A stretch of 64,000 nucleotides of DNA from Daedaleopsis sinensis. Its lineage: Eukaryota > Basidiomycota > Agaricomycetes > Polyporales > Polyporaceae. The DNA lies in contig CM066308.1 in the NCBI GenBank assembly GCA_033807695.1, positions 3,534,001 to 3,598,000 of the forward strand, given 5' to 3'. The notes below the pieces were generated by a model, which saw nothing but the letters and a program-made list of their open reading frames with translations, did no database searches and was not told where the DNA came from. Position 1 is the first letter of the stretch. Each line of letters opens with the position of its first letter. The position numbers and the translations under genes are program-made. Shown here piece by piece: positions 21,182-31,912 of the stretch.

Positions 21182-22900
21182 ATGTCTTTCGTCGCACCCA
21201 CACCCAACGCTGAGGGCCAGCAGGCTAGCACGCTGGCCGGCGCACCCGCTCAGCCTCCATCCACGGCCCCGATGCAGCCAGCCCTCGGACCACTCGCCGC
21301 ACCGGCGCAAACGACTCTTGGCCCGCTCACTGCACCGGTGCAGTTGACCCTCACCACCGCGCCTCCCGCCACTACTCGCGCCGCCAGGGCGGGTAGACCC
21401 CAGAAGAGACTACGCACGGACTCAGACGGAGACCTGAGCGGGGAGGACGGGGAGCAGGATATGGACATCGAGGATGACGAGACCACCGCCCCACGTGAGT
21501 CCCATCGCAGACATCAGCGCTACGCAGTTACTGAGGGGAGCACGACAGCCCGTAACATCCGCGTCGAGACGTCTGAACGGCTCCCGACCCCCCTCACTCG
21601 GGAGAAGTTCAAAGGCGCGACGATGCCATATGTGCCCGAGTTCGACCCTGACTGCGCGGTTGGGGCGGTCGCCTACCGGGACGAGAACCCACACCTCCAG
21701 CGGACCCGCAGCGGGGACCCTCCCGAGCACCCGCTCATGCCCCACCCCGAATTCCCGTACGGCCGTTTCCGCCGCGTCTATATCCCGGATTTCCGCATCC
21801 TGTCGAACATAAAGCCTCAGCAGGTTATGGCGATTCGTGCCAAGGGAGAGCAGATGATCGGCCTGGTCATCCATGGCGGCGGCCAGAAGATGTTCGCGGA
21901 AGTCCCGGACATAGCTGCGAAGATCCAGCGGTACGTCCGAGCCCTGACCTTCGAGTCTTACAACGGGAAGGGCCTCGATGTCGCCGCGCACATGCCCATC
22001 GCGAACAATCTCGACAAGAAGAACGAGTTCGGAGCCCCCTTCACGGTCCTTCTGGACGTCGGGACGAACGGGAAAGCGCTGCGCGACTTCATGTTGTGGC
22101 AGGAGAACTTCGTGGTCAACCTGCTCCTATCCTTCTCGGCACTGTCGCTGTCGAACCCGGACCCATCCTGGAAGGCTCTGAACGTGTCCGGGGAGGCAAT
22201 CCGCCCAGACGCCACGCACGACTATGTGGTCGACCAGAAGCAGCAACTCCTCCGCGCGATCAAGTCGGGCCTCGACCGCCGAGAAATCGGCTGGTACTTC
22301 CGCCTCCTCACGGTCAAGCTGGCTCGTGCGAACTGTGGAGCCACTGGGTCGGACGACGCCATCTACAAGAAAGTGCTCGACACCTTCACCCTCGAGCTCG
22401 TCTCGGCAGTTCACAGCACGACCGGAAGGATCGTCCCCGCATACGTCCTGTACGCGAAGCCACTCTCCCGCGACGCGCAGGCAGCGAACAAATGGCGGGC
22501 GAACGTGGCGAGCATCGGCGAGATCTGGATCGGTCTGGAACGCTTTGAGATCAACAAGGTGGCAACCGACTGCAAGCTCTGCAAGTCAGACGTCCACCGC
22601 ACCGGTGTGTGCCCCATCGCCGGCATGGAGGGCTGGACCGGAGTCACGCCGATGGCTTTGGGCCTGGCTGACGCTGCCTATGGCGATGCGCCGGTGGAGG
22701 CCGACGAGACGGTCGAAGACGCACTGATGGACGTCTTCCGCACCATCGAGAAGAAGCCCACGAAGAAGGGTGGCAAGTCCGGCAATAAGACCCGCGGAGG
22801 AGGTGCGGGCGGCCGCGGAGCTGGAGGCCGTGGAGGCCGGGGGGGTCGTGGCGGTCGCGGCGGTCGCGGAGGCCGCGGTGGTCGCGACGCACACTTCTGA
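21182..22900 (+). CDS. LINE ORF1 protein (Gag-like, CCHC and RGG tail)
   Basis: 572 aa from the first ATG (MSFVAPTPNA); the frame is open from 21065 but without an earlier ATG. ORF1 proteins bind the element's RNA and form the retrotransposition particle. The N-terminus is Ala/Pro rich with a near-repeat (LGPLAAPAQTT, LGPLTAPVQLT). A basic segment KRLRTDSDGD is followed by an acidic stretch. The central part (about 150-470) is globular. A zinc knuckle CKLCKSDVHRTGVC (C-x2-C-x4-H-x4-C) lies near residue 465, and the last 45 residues are almost pure Gly/Arg (RGG box). No interruption is seen. Confidence 0.85.
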   Translation: MSFVAPTPNAEGQQASTLAGAPAQPPSTAPMQPALGPLAAPAQTTLGPLTAPVQLTLTTAPPATTRAARAGRPQKRLRTDSDGDLSGEDGEQDMDIEDDETTAPRESHRRHQRYAVTEGSTTARNIRVETSERLPTPLTREKFKGATMPYVPEFDPDCAVGAVAYRDENPHLQRTRSGDPPEHPLMPHPEFPYGRFRRVYIPDFRILSNIKPQQVMAIRAKGEQMIGLVIHGGGQKMFAEVPDIAAKIQRYVRALTFESYNGKGLDVAAHMPIANNLDKKNEFGAPFTVLLDVGTNGKALRDFMLWQENFVVNLLLSFSALSLSNPDPSWKALNVSGEAIRPDATHDYVVDQKQQLLRAIKSGLDRREIGWYFRLLTVKLARANCGATGSDDAIYKKVLDTFTLELVSAVHSTTGRIVPAYVLYAKPLSRDAQAANKWRANVASIGEIWIGLERFEINKVATDCKLCKSDVHRTGVCPIAGMEGWTGVTPMALGLADAAYGDAPVEADETVEDALMDVFRTIEKKPTKKGGKSGNKTRGGGAGGRGAGGRGGRGGRGGRGGRGGRGGRDAHF

Positions 22901-23296
22901 GACCCATTACGCCGAAGCACGGCCCGGAGGGACACGGACTAATCATCATGTAATGTTCGCTGGCGCGTGTATGTTTCTGTAAGAGAATGATATGCTGTTG
23001 TTATCGCGAGAACAACGTTGCCGGACCAGGCCTCCTGCGGAGCAGGATATACCGCATTTCTAAGAGAAGACCGGCCCAAATATACTACTGATACGTCAGG
23101 AGGAAAGCCGCGTCTTAGCCTAGCCTCCGTTCCCTGGCTGTGCATCCTACCTGGAGGATGTGCGAACTGGGACGGAAACCACTGACATTGATCTTGTAGG
23201 CCCAGCAAGTCTGCGAAGGAGTTTTTTATTGCCACGAACACAACTTACAACATATCTAGGCAGCTACAGCAGCAATTCTGGTCAGATTTCGGGATA

Positions 23297-26200
23297 ATGG
23301 ACAATGCGCTGGCGCCGACCCGAGGAGAGGTGCGCGTGCCTGCGGCGTACCTCCCCGACGACGGCGGCGACGAATCGGACAGCAGGGAGTCAAGGACTCA
23401 ACAAGGTACGTCCTCTCTCTATACTCATCGTGAAGCTAATATACACGCGCCACCGATGGTGGGTTGCGAAGAGTCGTCTCGGGGGACGACCGGCGGACGG
23501 GAACCGCATGCCCTCTCTGGGGAGAGGGAACAGCCACGCGGACAATCGCGCGAGCGCAGTGGAGTGCAGAGTGCCTCCGTTCAATCGAGTGCGAGCACTC
23601 TAAGTAGAACACCGGCTGGTGGCCCCGATGCGGGTGCGACGCTGGTGGGAAGCGGTCCTGTAAGAGCGAGTCATGCGAATGCAAATGACTCTCAAGCGTC
23701 GGGAAGTAACCACGACGGACGCGGCAGCAGGAATGGAGACGGTGCGAGTGGTCGCACAGAAGGGGACACTGACGGAGAGGACAGGCAGCCCCGAGACCCC
23801 ATCATCCCACGGACGGCGGGACCGAACCGTGAGGCGAGGAGAAGGTCGAACGCGAATGCAGCCCGAGCGGCGATTCGGGTAGCGACGCTGAACATGAACG
23901 GTTTCGGGAGTCTGCTCCGCGACCATGACGAGAACAAGTGGGGTAGCATGTACCGCGTAATGGGCGAGCAACAAGTCGCAATGCTACTGGTACAGGAGAC
24001 ACACCTCACGGCGGAGCGCGTGCACACCATAGAAAAGATGTTCGCGAGCAAGCTAAGAATATTCCATTCCTCGCACCCTGAACGACCTACGCAGAAGGAG
24101 GGCGTCGCGATCGTAGTAAACAAACGCCTCCTGAGAACCGCGAACGCGGTGAGCACGGAAATTGTTCCCGGTCGTGCAATCCAGCTGTCGATACCGTGGC
24201 ATGGTCAGCAACTACTCCACGTATTGTGCGTGTACGCGCCTACGTCTGACGGCGATGCAGTGAGGAGAGAATTCTTCGAGCAGGTGCAGCGCTTCTACGA
24301 GCTGAATCCGGGCGTTGCGCGGCCAAATGTCATGGCGGGGGATTTCAATAACATTGAAGATGCGATCGATCGCATACCGGCAAGACTGTCGAATGACCCG
24401 TCTGTGGAAGCGCTAGATAGTCTGAAGATCAGCATAGGCCTCATGTCGGTTGACGGATGGCGAGTCACGCACCCTGACTCGAAAGCATACACCTTCCAGC
24501 GTGGAAGTGGCGGCAGCGCGACGCTGTCCCGCCTTGACCGGATATACGTGGACGAGCAGACGTTCCAGTGCGCGCGAGGATGGCGCATTCACGAGAGCGG
24601 TGTACGCTCTGACCACAGCATGGTGTCGGTCCAACTGTCGAGGCTCGACGCGCCGGAAATGGGCCGTGGAAGGCCAGTATTCCCGGCGGGCCTGATCAAA
24701 AACCGCAAGCTGGCAGGGCTGATGAAATCTGCGGGAATGAAAGCGTATCGTGAGATCGAGACTCTATCTCAGAATGGAGTACGTACGGAGCTGGAAAACC
24801 CTCAGCTCGTCCTTTGCCGGCTGAAAAAGACGTGGATGCGGCTGGCAAGAGAGCAGGAGAAGGAGTCGGTACCAAAGCTGTTGGCGGCGATCCAGCAGCG
24901 GGAAGCGGCGCTGAAGCGGGTCCAGCGAGATATGAACATGTCAGATGAAGTACGAGCAGCGGAGTCTGTTGCACTCACTAAACAGATACGGACAATGCGG
25001 GAGACCCGTATCCGTCAGCTCAAAGCGAGAGCCAGAGCCAAGCACCGTGTCGAAGGGGAACGCCCGACGAAGTATTGGAGCAGGCTTCATAAGGAAGTTA
25101 AGCCAAGGGATACCGTGAAAGCACTCGTGCGCGAAGGAGAGAGCGAGCCGAATGGCGATCCAGTGTACGAATACGACTCGAAGCGCATGTGTGATATCGC
25201 TCGATCACACCACATGAATCTGCAGAGGGATGGCCCCGAAGTGAAAGGGCCTGCAGAGAGGGAAGCGGACATCAGGGTAGCATTGAATGCAGTTGAGAAA
25301 TCGCTCACCGATGAGCAAGCGCAATCGTTAGGAGCAGGTGTCACGAGAGACGAGCTCGAGATAGCGCTTCGCTTCTCCAAAAACGGGACCGCGCCCGGGG
25401 TGGACGGCCTCACGTATGAAGTGTGGAAAGCACTTCATGCACGTTTTGTCGAGGACTCGAAGGACGAGGAATGTGAGACCTTCGACGCGCTAGGCCTGCT
25501 GCTAATGGTATTCCAGGACATCGAGAGCCACGGAATATGCGAGCAAGCAGGGTTCACGGACGGATGGATGTGTCCGTTATACAAAGGCAAGGGTGAACTG
25601 TCAAGAATCGTGAATTATCGCCCCATAACGCTGTTGAACACGGATTACAAGATGCTCACGAAAATGTTTGCAATTCGGCTAGGAACCGTTGCAGGCGATA
25701 TCATAGATCCAGCCCAAGCAGGTTTCGTAACCGGGAGACGGCTGAGAAACCATACACAGTTAGCAAAGCTGATGATCGAGTGGGCGGAAAGGACCGAGAC
25801 GAACGGCGTGATCATCGCCCTGGATCAAGAGAAGGCGTATGACAAAGTAGCGCATGACTATCTTTGGCGTGTACTTGCAGCATTCAATATCCCGGAGCCT
25901 TTCATTAGAACAGTGAAAGCCCTGTACTCGAAGGCACATACCTCTGTGATGGTTAATGGCATGCTGAGTGAGCCGTACTGGGTAAAGAGAGGAGTCCGGC
26001 AGGGCGACCCAATGTCCTGTCTGTTGTTCAATTTAGCGATTGAACCACTTTCTGCGATGATCAGAAACTCGAATCTAAAAGGATTCCAAATACCCGGAGC
26101 AGTAGATGCACTCGTAGCAAGGCTCTTCGCAGACGATACGACGGTCTTCCTGTCGGAGGACGATGACTTCGCAGATCTACAAGGGATATTGGATACCTGG

Positions 26201-28720
26201 TGCTCTGCGGCGAAAGCGAAGTTCAATATCGCGAAAACTGAGATCCTGCCGATCGGTCTGAAGGCATACAGAGAAGAAATGACGGAGACGTACCGGACTA
26301 CGGGTACGTGGAAGAACCTGCCTCGGAACGTGCGAGTTGCCGGGGAGGGTGAGCCAGTCAGGATCCTTGGCGCGTTCCTCGGCAACAATGTGGACCAAGG
26401 CGGTGTATGGTCGCCCACCATCGCAAAGGTTACGTCGGCAATTGAGCGATGGAAGCATGGTCATGCTACAGTAGAAGGACGAAGACATGCGATTCAGATG
26501 GTTGTCGGCGGCATGACACAGTTCCTGACTGACGTTCAGCGTATGCCACAGTCCGTGTGCAAAAGACTCGACAAAATCGTGAGACGGTACCTATGGGACG
26601 GCAGGACCTTCCCTCCGATTGCGAAAGACTACATATACACGCCGCGCGAGTCGGGTGGACTAGGTATCTTGGACCTCGAGGCGAGGAATGAAGCGATTGA
26701 TGTAATGTGGCTGAAAGCGTACCTCGACTTCGGCCCAGACCGGCCGCTGTGGGCCCTTGTAGCGGATGACATCTTTGCAAACACAAGGCTGTCAGCGTGC
26801 GCGATCAAACAGAAATCCCTGCGGATAAATCCCTTCCTCCAGAGGTGGTGGCCGGGTGTCCAGGGCTTCCCAGATGAGCTCAAGAATATGGTCACCACAG
26901 CCAAGAAATACGGGCTGAGACTGGAAGGTCTCGCTTTCTCGAGAGATATCCTCCTCAGTATGCCAATGTGGTATCACGCGCACGCGGATGCCACGAAGAT
27001 CCGACGTCTTGCGGCGAGATCTCGTGCGTCGAAATGTTTGCACGAGAATCACGGCCTTCGAACGGTTGGCCACTTCATTGAGATCGCGAGCGTCCGCGAG
27101 CACGCAGACCACCTGCAAACGGGGGAATGTGCGTGCGGGCAGTGCAATGACCTGAGAAGAGCGTCAGCGTGTGAACATCCGAATGAATGTGTCGAAAAAG
27201 CAGCAGAATTCCTGAATACCCTGCCTCCCAAGTGGGACCCACGCGGGATCCTCCCACAAGATGATGAAGATGCATGGCATTCGAGCTTCGAGGACGAGCG
27301 AGAGATCTTCGGGAGTGGTCTTGTCACCTTCGACAGACGAATCACCACGCATGGAAACGCAGGGGGAGCGTTCCGTATATTCACAGACGGCGAAGTATGC
27401 AATGAACTACCGAATATGGTCATCGAGGAAGACCCATGGCAGCTGAACACGGTTGCAACAGATGGTTCGTGCTTGAAAAACGGGGAAGTCTGCGCAAAGG
27501 CAGGAGCTGGTGTGTTCGTCGGCGATGAGGACCCGCGGAACCGCTCCTTGCGTCTCCCGCCCGAGATAGAACAATCGAACCAGGCGGGCGAGACAGTGGC
27601 GACTCTGGTCGCTACAGTGACAATGGACCCGCGTATCCCGCTAGTGCAGGAGACGGACTCGGAAACGGTGCTGGAGTCAGTGACGCAGTGGAGACGATCT
27701 CACGAAGATGGCGGCTACGTGCTCCAAAAGAATGCGGATTTGCTGAGAGCGGTGGTAGCGCGCATGCGTACCAGAAAGGCGAGGACCTACCTCAGATGGG
27801 TCAAAGGCCATGATGGTCACCACCCCAATGAAGAGGCGGACCGTCTCGCCGGAGAAGGAGCGCAGAAGCCGGACGGAGACGCCATCTCGCTAGAGATCCC
27901 CCGGGAGCTTAGGTTGACCGGCTGTAAACTGTCAAAAATGACCCAGAGTCTAGCGTACAAGGTCATCAGGCGGAACAAGGAGAGATCCTTACCTCCACGA
28001 GAGAGCACGGCACGGAACGTGAGACGCATCCTGGACGAGGTTAAGACATGCTTTGGCCCGGAGTTGGCGGAGGAGAAGCTGTGGAAGTCCTTGAGGAAGC
28101 CGGCAGTGACACGTGAATGCAGGCAATTCCTATGGATGACGATCCATAATGGTTACTGGGTCGGGAACAAATAGTTGCGGGCAGACATGAAACCCGAGCT
28201 GCAGGAGAGAGCAAGATGTAAGCGGTGTGACGAGACGGAGTCAATGAACCACATACTTTTTGAGTGCACGAGCATCGGGAGAGGTACGATCTGGGAGCTG
28301 TTTGAAGAAGCATGGATCAGTACGGGTGCGGAGTGGAAAGAGCCGTGCTGGGGAAATACCATAGGCACGCCATGCGCGACGTTCTATAACGAACGCGGCA
28401 AGCGCGACTCCGCAAAGGAGGCGCTCTGGATGACCTTGGCGACGGAATCGCTCTATCTGATCTGGAAGCTTCGCTGTGAGCGCGTCATCCAGAAAGAGGG
28501 ATAGGAGTTCTCGCTTCGTGAAGTCACGAACTGGTGGTACTCTACGATCAACCAGAGGTTGGCCCTAGACCTGATGTCGACGGCTAAATCTCTAGGAAAG
28601 GGAGCCTTGAAAGCTGCATGGGTGGAGCGGATATGGGAACCGGTCATGGGTGACCGGAACGAGCTGCCGCCTGGATGGGCGGCAAGGGGGGTTTTAGTGG
28701 GTATTAAGAGAGGACGTTGA
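23297..28720 (+). pseudogene. LINE ORF2 (endonuclease, RT, RNase H) with two TAG codons
   Basis: 1807 codons from the ATG at 23297. The first about 190 residues are disordered. The APE-type endonuclease follows (RVATLNMNGFG, LVQETHL, MAGDFNNIEDAIDR, SRLDRIY, SDHSMVSVQL). The reverse transcriptase comes next (APGVDGLTYEVW, NYRPITLLNTDYK, ALDQEKAYDKV, RGVRQGDPMSC, catalytic FADDT), then RNase H (VATDGSC, NQAGETVAT, ETDSE, GHDGHHPNEEADRLAG) and a CCHC-like finger (CKRCDETESMNHILFEC). TAG codons at 28172-28174 and 28502-28504 replace Trp and Glu seen in copy 1. The first falls between RNase H and the finger, so a truncated product would keep endonuclease, RT and RNase H but lose the finger. Readthrough is possible but unproven. 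Confidence 0.9.
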
Positions 28721-28750
28721 TAGAAGGCCAGTCCCCCGGCTGGCCTTCTA
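28721..28750 (+). other. Perfect 11-bp stem-loop right after ORF2
   Basis: TAGAAGGCCAG (28721-28731) and CTGGCCTTCTA (28740-28750) form a perfect stem with an 8-nt loop, starting directly after the TGA at 28718-28720. LINE 3' UTR hairpins often serve in RNA recognition by the reverse transcriptase; that role is inferred. Confidence 0.7.
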
Positions 28751-28770
28751 GAGGACGCGTCACGATCTTC

Positions 28771-28802
28771 GAGTCCCACACTCAGTGCGTAAATGCATTT
28801 CC
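28771..28802 (+). other. Conserved LINE 3' UTR block (second copy)
   Basis: Matches 5456-5487 of copy 1 with few changes (CTCAG versus CTTCG in the middle). Confidence 0.6.
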
Positions 28803-28976
28803 TCCCGGTGTTTCTTTCGGTCTCGGAATTATTTATTCGTACATGGTCGGCACGACTTGACCATGCTACATAGCGCGCCCAGGCCAGCACTCGCTGGCCG
28901 TGAGGACCCTGACAAGCCTACGGGACGATGGGGACTCAGGCATAATGCGCTCCGCCAAAAAAAAAAAAAAAAAAAA

Positions 28977-28990
28977 AGTATCATATAGTT
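28977..28990 (+). repeat. Right target-site duplication of full-length LINE
   Basis: AGTATCATATAGTT follows the poly(A) tail, matching 20392-20405; flanks then diverge (ATCAC here, GGAGA at the left, where the element begins). Confidence 0.85.
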
Positions 28991-30506
28991 ATCACAGGCC
29001 TCACCGGGGGCGGCGCACCTGGACATCCATCGTTCGTACATACGAGTCCGGACGCGAAATGCGCCAAGGAGAGATAAGTACTACCTCTAGTATGCATTAT
29101 GCATTATTCATATGCATTCATGCTTGATGTTGGCCTCATGTTACGCGCGAGCCCGAGGCTCTCGAGCGTAGCAGACGTCGTATATATTAACCTCTGTTTT
29201 TCGCTCCTCCGGGTCTTGCAGATGATAGTATACTGGTCCTCGAATGGTGCTCTATAGCCCGACAGCTTGAAGATGGGTCCAGCAAGGGTCCAAAGTCACT
29301 AACATGACTGTCATCCATCTGATAACTTGCCATGATCGGTTGACTAGTAGCGCAAGGGCCCAGGACAGGTCCAAGGTTCATTGTACTAGTAAGCATCTGC
29401 AGGTCAGAAGCTCATCTTTTAGCAGGAATATTCTTCGCACCAGATTCTCGACCGTGACGAAGATAGCCTTCTGCAACCAGAGTACGAGTTCATAGATTGA
29501 CCCCGAAGCTTGAAAGAATAAAGATGTCCTGACCTTGACTCCTTTATTGTCAGGCTGGGAGGATTTGGGGAGGATGCATGTAGTTATGGCGGTGGGCAAG
29601 GCCGGCGCCTTCTCGGACTTGCACTGTCATATGTCACAGAAATGTGATGCGTGACACAACTTGGTAGGTGATCGCGATGCTTCGCACGCTAGGTCCGATT
29701 CCACAGTAAGGAAACAACTAGCATGCATACGTAGAGCCCTCCGGGCGGTCCTGGACACGATTCGGACTGGTACGCTTTGCAGTTTATTAGCGGTAAAATT
29801 ATGATCCTAGCCCAAATCTTGTATCTCCTAGGCAGACGAGTCAATGTACAGGATCCCTTATTGAATGGGGGGGAGAACTGTCTCTACTAACGCCGCTCAA
29901 ATCCTACCTTCGAGGTTTACAGATTATGTATGAGATGACCAACCTTTCTAAAGTGCGGCTGTCTGGATGTACCTCTACAATGACATACATATTTTATTAA
30001 TTCACATTTACTAGCACCGTAAGTCGTTGTAGTCACTTGTAGGCTCAGTCTGAGATTCGTATGAGCCTGACTCGTCGGAGGGCGCCGCGCCTCGGGCAGG
30101 CTCCGCCAGCCCTCGCCCAGCGGCGCCGAACATCTTCCATGTATGGGCTCATTATAGTGCTCTGGCAGTTTCTAGTGTACATGTACTCACCGCTGGTTCA
30201 ACATTCAACGTTCAACGGTCAACAGGGAGTTCCAGCAACCTACATCTGGAGGTGCCAGGGGTCGCGGTGCCAAATGTCACGTGAAACGGACTCCTTTCTG
30301 GCTTCAAGAACGGAGGAGAACGGGATGGACATAGGATAAACCCGGGTGCCAGGAAATTCACGTGACGCATGCGAGCCACGACAAGAAGAAGACCGATTCT
30401 TTGGTGGAATCGGAAACCTGCTTCTGACGGTTTCGCTGGTCGCGGTCATCCCGACCACCAACAAGTCCTTGTCACTGTGTCTTGCACCGTACACAGTCGG
30501 GCAGTC
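28991..30506. other. Intergenic region, no supportable gene
   Basis: 1.5 kb, relatively AT-rich, with only short frames. It includes the upstream region of the MRPL20 gene. Confidence 0.5.
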
Positions 30507-31049
30507 ATGAAGCTCAGACTACCTCTCCCACCAAGACTCACCCGCTCATACGCCACGCGCCTTCCCCAGAGGCCGCCATACCGCGCGCCGGACCCGTTGC
30601 GCAATAACCCACACGCCGTCTACGAGGAGCTGCCCGAGAACGCAACCTTCGTCCACCGCCCGCCCCCAACCGCGCTTTCGCCGGTTTCGTTCACGACCTC
30701 GCCCGCCTCGCCGCTCCTGAAGCCCGCCCCTACGCCCGTGACCGCGGAGGGCGCGTTGCCGCCGCAGGTGTGGAAGGACAAGGGCTCGAAGCCGCGGGTC
30801 TCGGACGAGGCCCTCGCGCAGATCCGCCGGCTGCGGCGGGAGGACCCCGCGAAGTGGACGCGGGGGCGGCTCGCGCAGGAGTTCAACTGCACGCCGTGGT
30901 TCGTCGGCCGGGTTACGTCGCTCAAGGGCCCGGATAGGCGCAAGGCGCAGGAGGAAATGACCCGCGAGCACGAGGCCTCCCGGGCGAGATGGGGCGAGCG
31001 GAGGATCCTCAACGACGACATCAGGAAGAGACGAAAGGAGTTTTGGTAG
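30507..31049 (+). CDS. MRPL20: Mitochondrial large-subunit ribosomal protein MRPL20 (mL58)
   Basis: Intronless, 180 aa from the ATG at 30507. This fungal-type protein sits in the large subunit of the mitochondrial ribosome. The N-terminus is basic with Ser/Thr and no acids (MKLRLPLPPRLTRSYATR), typical of a mitochondrial targeting peptide. The conserved core is at about residues 93-140: SDEALAQIRRLRREDPAKW, then RGRLAQEFNCTPWFVGRVT, the helix-turn-like signature of the family. It ends in the expected basic tail (DDIRKRRKEFW). Length is normal for the family. The in-frame upstream ATG at 30369 would spoil the targeting peptide, so I chose 30507. Confidence 0.85.
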   Translation: MKLRLPLPPRLTRSYATRLPQRPPYRAPDPLRNNPHAVYEELPENATFVHRPPPTALSPVSFTTSPASPLLKPAPTPVTAEGALPPQVWKDKGSKPRVSDEALAQIRRLRREDPAKWTRGRLAQEFNCTPWFVGRVTSLKGPDRRKAQEEMTREHEASRARWGERRILNDDIRKRRKEFW

Positions 31050-31912
31050 GCCGCCGTGGGCCGCTCGTCGTCGGTCGGGTTGGGGTCGGAGATCCAGAGG
31101 TGTGTGTGTTGTCAATTCCTCGTCTCCCTATTGCTCACTCATGGGCGTTCTAGCATGCCACGTTCTACTACGAACTATGGTCGCCCTCCTTTTTTCGCGT
31201 CTTGCATGCGCTATTGTATAGCTCCCTATTCAGACATAGCATCGTCAATGCGACTGTCAGCAAATGCTCACCTCTGTCATCGTATGCGTCGCAGGAGTGT
31301 CCTGCTTGCTCAGAAAACAGTGATATCTGTCACTGTATCATTTACTCGTTCAGGAGGCTTCACTCTTGCACAAAGCAAGTGATGCGATGAGACCATGACC
31401 AATGATACACCTGGTATGTGTGCCAATGGAACCCATGGTATGTATTGCTTCACATTCTGCGTGTTGCGGAGAGAAGACTGTACCATATTACACGCACGAG
31501 AACAGTGCTGCTACTACACAGCGGGAAGTATGTCCTGTCCGGGTTGTGGAGGAGTTTACGTCCGTAGTACTGCAAACGCGAAGCTAATTTTCGTCGGCGA
31601 GGCCGCCCTTCATTTTCAAGTCATTTCATTGGACCGAGTGTCGTATGCGTGAATGAAAATATCATTTACAGCTGTCAGGTACTCAGGCTCGTTCAGTAGC
31701 TACTTAGCCTACTGACTACTACTCAAGTAGAGTTACCCAAGCTTCCTCCTGCCCAGGTATGTACTGAGGGCGCTTGACCTGAAGGTAGATCTCGATTCTC
31801 GATTGATCGCATTTGCACGTGGCTGGAGAGGCGCCTAAGAATTTGTGAGTGGGCTTCGAGGTACGGACTCGGACAGAGCCTGGATACACTTCTACTACTA
31901 AACTCTTCCACC
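31050..31912. other. Intergenic region between MRPL20 and UTP3
   Basis: About 860 bp with no supportable gene; holds the MRPL20 3' end and the UTP3 promoter. No strong TATA box is seen. Confidence 0.5.

Larger units (their letters stand above)
20406..28977 (+). mobile_element. Full-length LINE (Tad-like), copy 2
   Basis: An 8.57 kb non-LTR retrotransposon flanked by 14-bp target-site duplications. Layout: 5' UTR (20406-21181), ORF1 with zinc knuckle and RGG tail (21182-22900), a 396-bp spacer, ORF2 with endonuclease, reverse transcriptase and RNase H (23297-28720), a 3' UTR with hairpin and conserved block, and a 21-nt poly(A) tail (28957-28977). The domain set (APE, RT, RNase H, CCHC) fits the Tad1-like LINEs of fungi. 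ORF2 carries two in-frame TAG codons. Confidence 0.9.
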
